Assembly: GCF_003095655.1 (NCBI RefSeq)
Contig: NZ_CP029151.1
Coordinates: 3,161,001-3,225,000 of the forward strand
Length of the DNA stretch: 64,000 nt
Direction: 5' to 3'
DNA from: Dokdonia sp. Dokd-P16
GTDB lineage: Bacteria; Bacteroidota; Bacteroidia; Flavobacteriales; Flavobacteriaceae
A program made the translations under genes and the position numbers. Shown here piece after piece: positions 8,704 to 17,879 of this stretch. The first letter of the stretch is position 1. Each line of letters begins with the position of its first letter. Under the pieces are notes generated by a model. The model saw only the letters and a program-made list of their open reading frames with translations. It was not told the DNA's origin and searched no databases.

Positions 8704-10227
8704 TTACATATCTCGTTCTCTACAAATCTGGTTAACCCTAAGCTTTAATTTACGCTCGTAATCCTCTTGTAACCAGTCTCTATAGTTTTTAGTATTATTC
8801 ATAATGCTGTATGAATATAAACGCACGCGGTAAGCGATATCATCTTTTAACTTACGTGCAAGTATTCTCGCATCAAAAACATCTTCACTATTTTCAATGA
8901 CCATTTCTGCGTGTTGCTCGATGGCATTTTCTAATGTTGTTTTTGCTTTAAGTCCTTCTTTAATTACACGTTTGTATTCCTTCTTGATATCAAAATAGAC
9001 ATTCTTAGTGTTTGCAAACTCCTTACGTAAATCTGGAGGCATCACATAGGTGAAGTTACGCTCTATCTCCTCATCTGCAATTAAATTTTCAAGATAGAAA
9101 TCTGGGTATGCAAAAATCTCTTTCCAATCTATTGGTGCTTCCCAAAGTCCAAAACGTGCTGCATTGTTTCCTAAGTCAAGTACCTTAAAAGTGGTTTTAC
9201 CTGGAGCAATACGCGATCCACGACCTATCATCTGGAAGTATAAGGTAAGAGATTTTGTTGCTCTGTTTAAGATAATAGTATCTACCGTAGGTTCATCAAA
9301 ACCAGTGGTAAGGATACTTACAGAAGTAAGTATCGCATCTGGAGTGTTTTTAAACCAGTCTAAGATTTCTGTTCGCTCCTTTGCACTGTTGGTATTATCT
9401 AGGTGGCGTATGTCATACCCTGCCATTTTAAACGTCTCATAGACATAGCGAGAGGTATTTATACCATTATTAAAGATAAGCGTCTTCTTCCCTTTAGATT
9501 GATCCTCATAAGCGCTCAACAGCTTTTGCTGCATGATGGTATCTGTGTACAGTATATCTGAAGACTTTACTGTATAATCACCATTAATACCCAGCTTAAG
9601 CGAACTCAAACCTACATTATAGCTTATTGTTTTAGCTTTAGAGAGGAATCCTCTTTTTATCAATGCAGGTATACTCTCCCCTATTAAAAGTTCGCTATAG
9701 TTGTCCTTCATAGGCAACTTAATATTAGAACTTAGTGGAGTTGCAGTTACCCCTAAAATAAAAGCCTTATCAAAGTAGCTGAAGAGTTTTCTAAAGGAAT
9801 TATAATGCGCCTCATCAATAATGACAAGACCCACATCATCCATATTCATCTGTTCCTCTTGCAATCTGTTAGTAAGCGTTTCTACCATCGCCACATAACA
9901 CATGTAATCATCACCCTCCTCTAAGGTCTTCACGTCACTACTTATGATCATGTTAGGAACCATAAATTCGGTAAGCATTCTTGAGGTTTGATTAGAAAGC
10001 TCAATACGGTGCGTGAGGATTACTACTTTCTTATTTGCTCTTTTTATATAGTTACGAACTATCTCAGAGAAAATAACTGTTTTTCCACCACCAGTAGGTA
10101 GTTGATATAACAAGTTATAGTCTTCCGATGTACGATCCATTACGCTAAAAACAGCCTCAAGATCCTTGAGTTGGTAGTCGTATAATTCTTTTTCTGGAGT
10201 TTCTTTTTCTTGAATAGCGTCGCTCAA
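8704..10227 (-). CDS. DEAD/DEAH superfamily 2 helicase (RadD-like)
   Basis: 507 residues with the SF2 motif set: Q-like YQLKDLEAV, Walker A LPTGGGKTVIF, motif Ia LTHRIELSNQ, motif II DEAH, motif III GVTATPL, a C-terminal RecA domain with TGFDEP and the arginine-finger motif QMIGRGSRIAPGK. After about residue 370 comes a helical tail without a known domain. Architecture resembles RadD-type repair helicases and the helicase half of restriction enzymes; no nuclease or methylase neighbour is present. Ends at the shared terminator; a palindromic repeat lies upstream. Confidence 0.82.
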   Translation of the reverse strand: MSDAIQEKETPEKELYDYQLKDLEAVFSVMDRTSEDYNLLYQLPTGGGKTVIFSEIVRNYIKRANKKVVILTHRIELSNQTSRMLTEFMVPNMIISSDVKTLEEGDDYMCYVAMVETLTNRLQEEQMNMDDVGLVIIDEAHYNSFRKLFSYFDKAFILGVTATPLSSNIKLPMKDNYSELLIGESIPALIKRGFLSKAKTISYNVGLSSLKLGINGDYTVKSSDILYTDTIMQQKLLSAYEDQSKGKKTLIFNNGINTSRYVYETFKMAGYDIRHLDNTNSAKERTEILDWFKNTPDAILTSVSILTTGFDEPTVDTIILNRATKSLTLYFQMIGRGSRIAPGKTTFKVLDLGNNAARFGLWEAPIDWKEIFAYPDFYLENLIADEEIERNFTYVMPPDLRKEFANTKNVYFDIKKEYKRVIKEGLKAKTTLENAIEQHAEMVIENSEDVFDARILARKLKDDIAYRVRLYSYSIMNNTKNYRDWLQEDYERKLKLRVNQICRERDM

Positions 10228-10281
10228 AAGTGTAGGTTTCTTCGGTTAAAAGTGAATCTTGCAAAACTAAGGGATTTTTAT

Positions 10282-10296
10282 GCTTTCGCGAAAGCG
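10282..10296. repeat. TTTCGCGAAA palindrome, copy 5
   Basis: GCTTTCGCGAAAGCG followed by TACT, between the helicase gene and the DUF6155 gene. Confidence 0.9.
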
Positions 10297-10368
10297 TACT
10301 GCAAGAATTCTTGCTACAATTTTAAAAATTATGTCTTAATTATTAAAAATAGATGAAAGACGATGTTT

Positions 10369-10878
10369 TTAAGATGGATCTGCTGCTTCGTCAAACAAAT
10401 CTGCATTAGGCCACTTACCTTCCTCGGCTAGTGCGACTATGCGCTCTAGTCGTTCTCCAAGCTCCTCTAATAAATGATGATAAGTAACATACTGTACAAG
10501 TTCTTTAAACGAGTTGAGCATACTTTTATAAAACGCATCTGGCTGCCCAGGACTAGATTGCTCAAAAGTCTGCGCAATTTCAATATTAAAAATCATCACA
10601 TCAGAAAGCAACAGCGGATTCATGCCTAAGGTTTTAAAGTGCTTGATATACTTCTGTGCAATAGAACGTCTTTTTCTAGGGCGTTTGCGTCGTGTGGGGA
10701 AATACTCGTTACTTATTTTAATTTTGGCCTCGTCTACGAGCTTGTCTTCTTTAGGGTTAAACACAAAGTCATAATAGGTCTTCACCTCAGGTATACGCTC
10801 ATAAAGCTCCATAATTTGCTCTTGCAATTCTGCATTGCTTAATGTGGAAATTTGCTTTTTTAACGCCCGTTTGCTCAT
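10369..10878 (-). CDS. DUF6155 family protein
   Basis: 169 residues, no signal peptide, mostly helical. MSKRALKKQISTLSNAELQ, LYERIPEVKTYYDFVFNPKE and a basic RRKRPRKRRS patch near residue 65 fit the flavobacterial DUF6155 family. The basic patch and KISNEYFP segment suggest nucleic-acid contact, which is only inference. Divergent from the 127-aa gene at 10989. Confidence 0.7.
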   Translation of the reverse strand: MSKRALKKQISTLSNAELQEQIMELYERIPEVKTYYDFVFNPKEDKLVDEAKIKISNEYFPTRRKRPRKRRSIAQKYIKHFKTLGMNPLLLSDVMIFNIEIAQTFEQSSPGQPDAFYKSMLNSFKELVQYVTYHHLLEELGERLERIVALAEEGKWPNADLFDEAADPS

Positions 10879-10942
10879 TGCTAATTGATTACTTATTGCG
10901 AATTTATAATAAAAAATAGTCGTAAAAAGCGAATCAAAAACC

Positions 10943-10950
10943 TATTTTTG
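10943..10950 (+). promoter_or_regulatory. -7 element TATTTTTG
   Basis: Exact TAnnTTTG match 38 bp before the ATG of the 127-aa gene; no good -33 TTG at the usual spacing. Confidence 0.45.
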
Positions 10951-10988
10951 CAACAATACCAACTTCATATATAAATCATCATTTTACA

Positions 10989-11372
10989 ATGAATACACTT
11001 CAAGATAGTAAAGCCGTAAACTTGATCAAAAAACTCATAGGAGATGTTGCTCAAAACGGAATTATAACGAATACAGTGGTTGAAGACCTTAAAGCGCTTC
11101 GCCCTCATACTATTACAGAGCAACTACCTTTATTAGCCAAAGCTACACGCCTTGCCGCTGAACATATAGAGGAGACAGGAACTTTTGCAATTCCTATCCC
11201 TGCAGATGATGATATTGAAGATGAAAACGAAGAAATTATTGCAGCTGCAGATCCTGCCGAAAGCACTCCGGAAGAAAGCTTACACTACTTCTTTTGCTTA
11301 ATAAGAGATGTAGATAAAAAAACAAATGAAGACGAATTACGTGAATACGTAAAGGCGTTAAGAGAGTACTAG
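10989..11372 (+). CDS. Conserved-looking hypothetical protein, acidic, 127 aa
   Basis: No signal peptide. The N-terminal half is helical and neutral (LIKKLIGDVAQNG, LPLLAKATRLAAEHIEE). Residues about 72-95 form an acidic linker rich in D, E and A, followed by LHYFFCLIRDVDKKTNEDELREY. Own promoter element and own terminator make a monocistronic unit. I do not recognise a family; a cytoplasmic protein is expected. Confidence 0.65.
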   Translation: MNTLQDSKAVNLIKKLIGDVAQNGIITNTVVEDLKALRPHTITEQLPLLAKATRLAAEHIEETGTFAIPIPADDDIEDENEEIIAAADPAESTPEESLHYFFCLIRDVDKKTNEDELREYVKALREY

Positions 11373-11400
11373 TATATCAATACTCTTTATCGATATTATA

Positions 11401-11431
11401 AAAAAGCCACTCAATCGAGTGGCCTTTTTTA
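11401..11431. terminator. Bidirectional terminator
   Basis: Stem GCCACTC (11406-11412) and GAGTGGC (11417-11423) flanked by A- and T-runs; serves the 127-aa gene and the convergent 103-aa gene. Confidence 0.85.
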
Positions 11432-11471
11432 TGCGATATAATGCTGTAAATCAAGTTGTGCAAGTAAGATT

Positions 11472-11783
11472 TCAATCAAATTTCTTCTCAATACTTTGCC
11501 CGATTGCAGTGCTTTTAAAAACGTATGTATATAACCACATTAGTGTAAATGAAGGAATGATGTCTAAACCAGGTACAATCTCTTCTACAAAGGTGATGAC
11601 ACCTCCTACCTTTCCTGCAGCGCCTTTATACAATCTTGTCATAAGCCATGCAGATAACGGTGCCCATACCACGTCAGACATATCTCCTATTACTGGAAAC
11701 ACCCAGCTTGAGGTAACGATACCTAAGACGTCTATAAGAAGTCCAATTAATAAAAGTTTGTATTTATTTGTTTGATTATCCAT
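11472..11783 (-). CDS. Small membrane protein, 103 aa
   Basis: Start ATG at 11783. Three hydrophobic segments are visible: LLLIGLLIDVLGIVTSSWVF, VVWAPLSAWLMTRLYKG and IIPSFTLMWLYTYVF, with a GGVITFVEEIVPGLD loop between the last two. It is expected to be an inner-membrane protein with the C-terminal KSTAIGQSIEKKFD in the cytoplasm. The family is not recognised with certainty. It ends about 50 bp before folE's terminus region and is transcribed in the same direction as folE. Confidence 0.65.
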   Translation of the reverse strand: MDNQTNKYKLLLIGLLIDVLGIVTSSWVFPVIGDMSDVVWAPLSAWLMTRLYKGAAGKVGGVITFVEEIVPGLDIIPSFTLMWLYTYVFKSTAIGQSIEKKFD

Positions 11784-11834
11784 AAGTATATTAAATATAA
11801 TACTTTAAACTAATCAAATAACATTCCAAAAATA

Positions 11835-12431
11835 TTAATCTAAACTTGAGGAAATCAATTTGAGAAATTCATTACGAGTTTCTTGCTTTTCAAATTGCCC
11901 TCTAAAACCAGAAGTGGTCGTTGTGGAGTTTTGCTTTTGTACACCTCTCATCATCATACACATGTGAGACGCCTCAATGACCACAGCAACACCCTTAGGA
12001 TTTAATGTCGAGTTGATGCATTCTAAAATATCATGTGTAAGCCTTTCTTGTACCTGAAGTCTTCTTGAAAACACGTCTACAATACGTGGTAGTTTACTTA
12101 GTCCTACAATATGTCCATTAGGTATATATGCAATATGAGCCTTACCGAAGAAAGGAAGCATATGATGCTCGCACAATGAATAAAGCTCTATATTCTTTAC
12201 AATAACCATGTCATCATAATCTTCTTTAAACATCGCTCCTTTAAGTATAGCAGCTGGATCCATATCATATCCAGAAGTAAGGAACTGCATTGCTTTTGCA
12301 GCCCTCTCTGGTGTTTTAACGATACCTTCTCTACCAGTATCTTCTCCTAAGTTTTTTATAATTGATGTAAAATTATCTTTGATTTCGTCTGTAACTTCAA
12401 TGTTATATTCTTCAAAACTTCTATACGGCAT
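11835..12431 (-). CDS. folE: GTP cyclohydrolase I
   Basis: 198 residues, standard single-domain FolE length. Zinc ligands Cys87 and His90 sit in SLCEHH, the third at Cys158 in [10 protein letters not shown]. Also visible: [53 protein letters not shown] split over the active site, and [12 protein letters not shown]. It converts GTP to 7,8-dihydroneopterin triphosphate, the first step of folate (and queuosine/pterin) synthesis, in the cytoplasm. Divergent from the DUF5916 gene. Confidence 0.96.
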   Translation of the reverse strand: MPYRSFEEYNIEVTDEIKDNFTSIIKNLGEDTGREGIVKTPERAAKAMQFLTSGYDMDPAAILKGAMFKEDYDDMVIVKNIELYSLCEHHMLPFFGKAHIAYIPNGHIVGLSKLPRIVDVFSRRLQVQERLTHDILECINSTLNPKGVAVVIEASHMCMMMRGVQKQNSTTTTSGFRGQFEKQETRNEFLKLISSSLD

Positions 12432-12455
12432 AGGAGATATTTATTTTTGTTTAAT

Positions 12456-12463
12456 CAAATATA
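12456..12463 (-). promoter_or_regulatory. -7 element TATATTTG of folE
   Basis: Exact TAnnTTTG on the minus strand, 24 bp upstream of the folE ATG. Confidence 0.5.
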
Positions 12464-12530
12464 CTATTTATTAAACATTTTTATTTCTCTATTTAACTTT
12501 TTATTTAGAGTTTTCTTAGAATGACACGGT

Positions 12531-12538
12531 TAGATTTG
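12531..12538 (+). promoter_or_regulatory. -7 element TAGATTTG of the DUF5916 gene
   Basis: Exact TAnnTTTG 22 bp before the ATG at 12561, in the divergent folE/DUF5916 region. Confidence 0.5.
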
Positions 12539-12560
12539 TCAAGCCAATCAAACACATGCT

Positions 12561-15026
12561 ATGCGCATTTTTCTATTTGGGATATTCTCCCTGTTTTTAC
12601 TATTGCCCCATTTCCTTAAAGCTCAGCAAACTAAAACGCTTAATGCAGAGCGCATAAACACGCCACCTAAGATAGACGGTGTGCTAGATGATGCTGTATG
12701 GAAGTCTCTAGCTACTTATGATGGCTTTAACATGTTTGAACCTGGGAATGTAGGAATCATAGATGAAGACCAGCGCACAGAGATTAAAATGGCTTATGAT
12801 GATAAGGCAGTTTACATAGCGGCCTATTTATTTGACCCAGATCCAGAAAATATCCCTAGTCAGTTCAGTCAGCGTGATCAAGTATTCTCACAAGCAGATC
12901 ACTTTGTCGTTGCCTTAAATACTTATAATGACGGTATCAATGAAACTCGATTTTATGTAACTAGCGCTGGAACCATAGGTGATCAACGTATTACACAAAA
13001 CAATAGAGATTTTGGATTTAATGTAGTCTTTGAATGTAAAGTTTCTAGAGATGACAAAGGATGGTACGCAGAGTATCGCATTCCTTATAATGCACTACGA
13101 TTTCCAGAAGTAGCAGTTCAAGACTGGAGTGTAAATTTCTATAGAAGGTTAGTAAAAAAGAACGAAACACACACATGGAATTTTATAGAACGTGGTGTGG
13201 GTAGAGACACGCAGTACAACGGTACAGTTACAGGTGTACGTGATATTGATCCACCTGTAAGGCTTACTTTTTTCCCTTTTGCACAAACCTCTAATAATTT
13301 CTTTGACGGGAATAATGAAACCAATTTTGCTGGTGGTCTTGATATAAAATATGGTCTTACAGATAGTTTTACACTTGATGCCCAGCTAATTCCAGATTTT
13401 GGTCAGGTAGCTTTTGATAATGTAGAGCTCAACTTAGGGCCTTTTGAGCAAACTTTTGGGGAGAATAGAGCATTCTTTACAGAAGGAATAGATTTATTCA
13501 ATAAGGGAAGAATTTTCTTCTCTAGACGTATAGGTGGAGCACCTTCTGGAAGCCCAGAGCTCTTAAATACAGAAGAAGTGATAACCTCACCTTCTACCGT
13601 AAAACTCGCAAACTCTGTGAAGATCTCTGGACGCACCAAAGGAGGTCTTGGCATAGGATTTTTAAATTCAATAGGTCAAGAAACCTTTGCGACTATTGAA
13701 AACACAACTATTACTACTGTAAACGGCGAGGAGATTATTGAAAAAAGCAGACGTGATGAAGTAATTGAACCTCTTACTAATTATAACGTATTTGTATTAG
13801 ACCAGCAGTTTAATCAAAACTCCTCCGTATCGCTTATTAATACTAATGTAACGAGAAGCGGTAGCAACTTTAGAAATGCTAATGTTACTGGTGGCGTATT
13901 TGATATAGCAGATAAAGGGAACAACTTCAGAGCGTCAGGACGTGCAATTTTTAGTAATGTAAGAGAAGCGGGGGAAACCACTAGCGGTTTTTTATCTGAG
14001 TTTGATTTTAGAAAGATACAAGGAAACTGGCGCTATCGTTTTGCTCATGACTTTGCAGATACTAAACTCAACATCAATGATCTTGGTTTAAATTTTAGAA
14101 ATAACTTCAACAATTTTGCTGTAGGTGGTTCTTATGAGTTGATCCAACCTAAAGGTAAATTTAATAGATATCGCTTTGATGTAACTTTAAGACAAAGACG
14201 ATTATATGAACCCAGCATTAAAACAAGAAACAGCATACGCTTTGATTCCTTTTTCTCAACGACAGAACGCTTAGCTTTCGGACTTGACGCGAGTCTCAAC
14301 GGCAAGGATCAGGATTATTTTGAGCCAAGAGTAGAAGGAAGGTTTGTAACCTTTGAGTCTAACATAGGTAGTAGCGGCTTTATCTCGACAGATTTTAGAA
14401 AGAAATTTGCTTTTGATTTAAGAGGTTCTGTGCGTTCTTGGTTTGGAAATCAAGATCAATTTAATCACAGTATTAATTTCTCACCTCGATATAGATTTTC
14501 AGATAAGCTACTTGTTATTTTATCATCAAATTATTCTAGCAGAAAAGACAACTTTGGATGGGTAGACAATACAGATACAGAGGTATTCTTAGGTCTTAGA
14601 GATGTTAAATCTTTAGAAAACAGAGTGAATGTAAATTATAATTTTGACCCCTATAAGGCGCTCAACTTAAGTCTACGCAACTTTTGGGCAGTATCAGATC
14701 ACAGTAGTAATGTGTATTACATATTAAATAATGACGGATCGAGATCTCAAATAGATAACTACGATACTACCGTACAGCGTGATCCTAATGCAAACTTTAA
14801 TATCTGGAATCTTGATGTGAGTTATCGCTGGCGTTTTGCTCCAGGAAGCGAGGCATCCCTACTCTACCGTCATCAGATTTCGAATTTTGATGAGCAATCC
14901 ACTTTAGATTATGGACAGAGTCTTGGCAACTTGTTTGATGAACCTCTTAACCATACGCTGTCCCTAAGAGTTACTTATTTTATCGATTATAATAATGTAA
15001 AAGGCATCTTTAAAAAGACCGCCTAG
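12561..15026 (+). CDS. DUF5916 outer-membrane protein with CBM9-like N-terminus
   Basis: 821 residues. Signal peptide to about residue 21; a CBM9-like beta-sandwich (PPKIDGVLDDAVWKSL, KMAYDDKAVYIAAYLFDPDP, WYAEYRIPYNALRFP) to about 210; then the long DUF5916 region, rich in alternating aromatic/polar strands (LDAQLIPDFGQVAFDNVELNL, ENRAFFTEGIDLF) and ending in LSLRVTYFIDYN. The strand pattern indicates an outer-membrane beta-barrel. Substrate or role is unknown; sugar binding is suggested only by the N-terminal fold. A second CBM9-like gene lies at 32593. Confidence 0.85.
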   Translation: MRIFLFGIFSLFLLLPHFLKAQQTKTLNAERINTPPKIDGVLDDAVWKSLATYDGFNMFEPGNVGIIDEDQRTEIKMAYDDKAVYIAAYLFDPDPENIPSQFSQRDQVFSQADHFVVALNTYNDGINETRFYVTSAGTIGDQRITQNNRDFGFNVVFECKVSRDDKGWYAEYRIPYNALRFPEVAVQDWSVNFYRRLVKKNETHTWNFIERGVGRDTQYNGTVTGVRDIDPPVRLTFFPFAQTSNNFFDGNNETNFAGGLDIKYGLTDSFTLDAQLIPDFGQVAFDNVELNLGPFEQTFGENRAFFTEGIDLFNKGRIFFSRRIGGAPSGSPELLNTEEVITSPSTVKLANSVKISGRTKGGLGIGFLNSIGQETFATIENTTITTVNGEEIIEKSRRDEVIEPLTNYNVFVLDQQFNQNSSVSLINTNVTRSGSNFRNANVTGGVFDIADKGNNFRASGRAIFSNVREAGETTSGFLSEFDFRKIQGNWRYRFAHDFADTKLNINDLGLNFRNNFNNFAVGGSYELIQPKGKFNRYRFDVTLRQRRLYEPSIKTRNSIRFDSFFSTTERLAFGLDASLNGKDQDYFEPRVEGRFVTFESNIGSSGFISTDFRKKFAFDLRGSVRSWFGNQDQFNHSINFSPRYRFSDKLLVILSSNYSSRKDNFGWVDNTDTEVFLGLRDVKSLENRVNVNYNFDPYKALNLSLRNFWAVSDHSSNVYYILNNDGSRSQIDNYDTTVQRDPNANFNIWNLDVSYRWRFAPGSEASLLYRHQISNFDEQSTLDYGQSLGNLFDEPLNHTLSLRVTYFIDYNNVKGIFKKTA

Positions 15027-15077
15027 TACGTTGGTAAAAAGCAGCTATTATAGTACTTTCACAGTCAATATTGTATT

Positions 15078-15743
15078 ATGGTAAAGGCAGAACATATATC
15101 AAAAACTTTTGGAAACTTACAAGTTCTTAAAGACGTTGCATTAGACGTAAAAAAGGGAGAAGTAGTTTCTATTGTAGGGCAAAGCGGCGCTGGTAAAACT
15201 ACACTACTACAAATTCTAGGCACACTAGACATGCCTGATAACAATGCCCAGACGCAACTTACTATAAACGGTAAATCTCTCACAGGACTTAAATCTAAGT
15301 TGCTAAGTGCTTTCCGTAATGAGCATATTGGGTTTATATTTCAGTTTCACCAACTCCTTCCAGAGTTTACAGCGATGGAAAATGTGTGTATTCCTGCATT
15401 TATTGCCAAAAAAGATAAAGCACCAACAGAGGCTCGTGCAAAGGAGCTTCTTGACTTCTTGGGGCTCTCTCATCGCTATAATCATAAACCTAATGAACTA
15501 TCTGGAGGAGAGCAACAGCGAGTAGCAGTTGCTAGAGCACTTATAAACAATCCTGCACTTATTTTGGCAGATGAGCCTTCTGGTAACCTCGATACAGAAA
15601 GTGCAGATCATCTACATAAACTATTTTTTAGATTACGAGATGAGTTTAATCAAACGCTTATTATTGTTACTCATAATGAAGAGCTAGCAGATATGGCGGA
15701 CCGTAAGCTTGTAATGAAAGATGGCGAGTTTGTAACTAGTTAA
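15078..15743 (+). CDS. lolD: ABC transporter ATP-binding protein, LolD-like
   Basis: 221 residues. Walker [12 protein letters not shown]-loop region [18 protein letters not shown], signature [15 protein letters not shown], Walker [13 protein letters not shown] and H-loop [20 protein letters not shown] and PSGNLD are typical of the MacB/LolD clade. LolD powers release of lipoproteins from the inner membrane, with LolC/E-type permeases; no permease gene is adjacent, so a different MacB-like partner is possible. It is followed 52 bp later by TIGR02757, with a palindromic repeat between. Confidence 0.85.
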   Translation: MVKAEHISKTFGNLQVLKDVALDVKKGEVVSIVGQSGAGKTTLLQILGTLDMPDNNAQTQLTINGKSLTGLKSKLLSAFRNEHIGFIFQFHQLLPEFTAMENVCIPAFIAKKDKAPTEARAKELLDFLGLSHRYNHKPNELSGGEQQRVAVARALINNPALILADEPSGNLDTESADHLHKLFFRLRDEFNQTLIIVTHNEELADMADRKLVMKDGEFVTS

Positions 15744-15750
15744 CTTAGTA

Positions 15751-15766
15751 CGCTTTCGCGAAAGCG
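15751..15766. repeat. TTTCGCGAAA palindrome, copy 6
   Basis: Perfect 16-bp palindrome between lolD and the TIGR02757 gene, same strand. Confidence 0.9.
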
Positions 15767-15795
15767 CACCCCTACTACATATAATACTGTAATAC

Positions 15796-16560
15796 ATGAA
15801 TAAAAAGGATCTTAAAATCTTCTTGGACGAAAAAGCAATTCAATATGAGAATGGCAATTTTATTCCACACGATCCTATTCAAATCCCTCATCAATTTGAA
15901 CTAAAAGAAGATATCGAGATTGCCGCTTTCTTAACGGCAACTATTGCTTGGGGTAATCGTAAGAGTATTATCACAAATGCTACAAAGATGATGGATATCA
16001 TGGGAAATGCACCTTATGATTTTGTATTAAACTACGATCCAGAGCAAGCGAATCTTTTTGAAGGTTTTGTGCATCGCACTTTTAATAGTGGAGACCTAGA
16101 AACGTTTATAAGAGCATTGCAGCACATTTATCTCAACCATGGCGGACTAGAAAATGCTTTTAAAAAAGGAATTACCACCGAAGGCCTACAACCATCTATA
16201 TCAAATTTCAAGAAGTTATTTTTTGAGGTCGAGCATTTACCAAGAACACAAAAACACGTGAGTGATCCATTACGTAATTCCGCGGCAAAACGTATCAATA
16301 TGTTTCTAAGATGGATGGTACGTGATGCAAGTGCAGGTGTTGATTTTGGTATATGGAACACTATTTCTCCTAGTTTACTCTCTTGTCCTCTCGATGTGCA
16401 TACAAGTAATGTAGCTAGAAAGCTTAAACTTCTTAAGAGAAAACAAAACGATGCAAAAACTTTATCAGAGCTTGACAAAGCGTTGAGAAGAATGGATCCT
16501 AATGATCCTGTTAAATATGATTTTGCATTGTTTGGATTAGGAGCGTTTGAAAAGTTTTAG
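15796..16560 (+). CDS. TIGR02757 (DUF2400) family protein
   Basis: 254 residues. Characteristic segments include EIAAFLTATIAWGNRKSI, HRTFNSGDLETFIRALQHIY, KRINMFLRWMVRD and CPLDVHTSNVARKLKLL, with a closing DPNDPVKYDFALFGLGAFE. The helix-rich fold and VRD/LDVHT segments recall HhH-type DNA glycosylases (endonuclease III-like), which is how the family is usually viewed; no enzymatic activity is established. Cytoplasmic. Confidence 0.85.
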   Translation: MNKKDLKIFLDEKAIQYENGNFIPHDPIQIPHQFELKEDIEIAAFLTATIAWGNRKSIITNATKMMDIMGNAPYDFVLNYDPEQANLFEGFVHRTFNSGDLETFIRALQHIYLNHGGLENAFKKGITTEGLQPSISNFKKLFFEVEHLPRTQKHVSDPLRNSAAKRINMFLRWMVRDASAGVDFGIWNTISPSLLSCPLDVHTSNVARKLKLLKRKQNDAKTLSELDKALRRMDPNDPVKYDFALFGLGAFEKF

Positions 16561-16623
16561 TTATTTCTTATGTACAATAGATATTATTTATATAGAATGT
16601 TATAAGCTATATTTTAGAAAGAC

Positions 16624-16631
16624 TATTTTTG
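16624..16631 (+). promoter_or_regulatory. -7 element TATTTTTG of the histidine kinase
   Basis: Exact TAnnTTTG 14 bp before the GTG start at 16646. Confidence 0.5.
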
Positions 16632-16645
16632 ATTAAAATTACACT

Positions 16646-17839
16646 GTGATAGCACCTCAAAAGCCAATTAACGAAAGTAAACGACTAGAAGTATTAAAGT
16701 CATATAAACTTCTTGACACGCTCCCAGAAGATGCTTATGACACGATCACAAAGCTTGCTTCTCACATCTGTAATACACCAATATCACTAGTTACATTGCT
16801 TGATGCAGATCGTAATTTCTTGAAATCAAGACGTGGTATCGATATGTCTGAATCTCCTAGAGATATCTCTTTTTGTGGTCACGCTATTCTCACAGAAGAT
16901 CCTATCTTTATAGTAGAAGATGCCCGCCTAGATAAACGTTTTCAAGATAATCCGCTGGTAAAAGATTTTAAAGCTATTTTTTATGCAGGTGTTCCTTTAC
17001 GCACAAGTGATGGTTATGCGCTAGGTACTTTATGTGTTTATGATCACAAACCAAGAACACTATCCTTAGAAGAACAAGATGCTTTAAGAGGTCTTGCAAA
17101 GCAAACAGTATTGCTGTTTGAAGCTCGCAAACGCAATATAGACCTCGCAGCTTCAGAAAATGAAACTGCTCAACGTAATGATCGTTTAGAAGATTTTGCT
17201 CGATTAGTAGCTCATGACCTTAAGTCTCCACTTGCAAGTATAGAAGGTTTACTCAATCTCTTGAAAGAAGATTACCTGGATAGCAATGATGAAGATTTTG
17301 CACTATACCTCAAGCATCTAGATACTTCGGCGAAGTCTATGAGAGGTTATATAGATGGGCTTCTCGAGTATTATAGGGCAGATACATTGCTGGCAACAAA
17401 AGAGAACACTACACTTTTTAAACTAGTTAAAGACGTAGCAGATTTACATAAATCTAGTAATGTTGCCATTAAGATTGAAGATGACTTGAAACTAGTCGCT
17501 GTTTCTGCAATTGCTATTGACCAGATATTATCGAATCTCGTTGATAACGCCACCAAATACAACGATAAAGAGGCACCAACAATCCAAATTAGCGGAAACG
17601 AATCAAAAGACTTCTACATTATCTCCGTAAAAGATAATGGCACTGGGATTCCAGAAGACAAACAAGACATTATTTTTGACCTATTTAAAACTACAGGAAC
17701 TAAAGATCGCAATGGCAAACAAGGTTCTGGAATGGGACTGGCAACCGTGCGTAAACTGGTAGAAGGATTGGGTGGTAATATTAGTGTTTCTTCTGTGGTA
17801 GGTGAAGGCAGTATTTTCACTTTTACCATTAGGCGATAA
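16646..17839 (+). CDS. GAF-domain sensor histidine kinase
   Basis: 397 residues, GTG start. An N-terminal GAF domain (about 20-165: SLVTLLDADRNFLKS, ISFCGHAIL, GVPLRTSDGYALGTLCVYD), a HisKA dimerisation helix with phospho-acceptor His near 190 (VAHDLKSPLASIEGLL), and an HATPase domain with N box LSNLVDNATKYND, G1 VKDNGTGIPED and G2 GSGMGLATVRKLV. No membrane segment, so it is a soluble cytoplasmic kinase sensing an internal signal. No response regulator is adjacent. The GTG is supported by the promoter 14 bp upstream. Confidence 0.9.
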   Translation: MIAPQKPINESKRLEVLKSYKLLDTLPEDAYDTITKLASHICNTPISLVTLLDADRNFLKSRRGIDMSESPRDISFCGHAILTEDPIFIVEDARLDKRFQDNPLVKDFKAIFYAGVPLRTSDGYALGTLCVYDHKPRTLSLEEQDALRGLAKQTVLLFEARKRNIDLAASENETAQRNDRLEDFARLVAHDLKSPLASIEGLLNLLKEDYLDSNDEDFALYLKHLDTSAKSMRGYIDGLLEYYRADTLLATKENTTLFKLVKDVADLHKSSNVAIKIEDDLKLVAVSAIAIDQILSNLVDNATKYNDKEAPTIQISGNESKDFYIISVKDNGTGIPEDKQDIIFDLFKTTGTKDRNGKQGSGMGLATVRKLVEGLGGNISVSSVVGEGSIFTFTIRR

Positions 17840-17852
17840 AGTCCGTTTTAAG

Positions 17853-17860
17853 TATTTTTG
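17853..17860 (+). promoter_or_regulatory. -7 element TATTTTTG of the BatA-domain operon
   Basis: Exact TAnnTTTG 19 bp before the ATG at 17880; starts the four-gene operon 17880-22103. Confidence 0.5.
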
Positions 17861-17879
17861 AACAAACCTAAAATCGCAC

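Noticed and set aside
12432-12560. A riboswitch upstream of folE
   Set aside because: The folE leader is only about 20-30 bases from the -7 element to the ATG, too short for a known aptamer.
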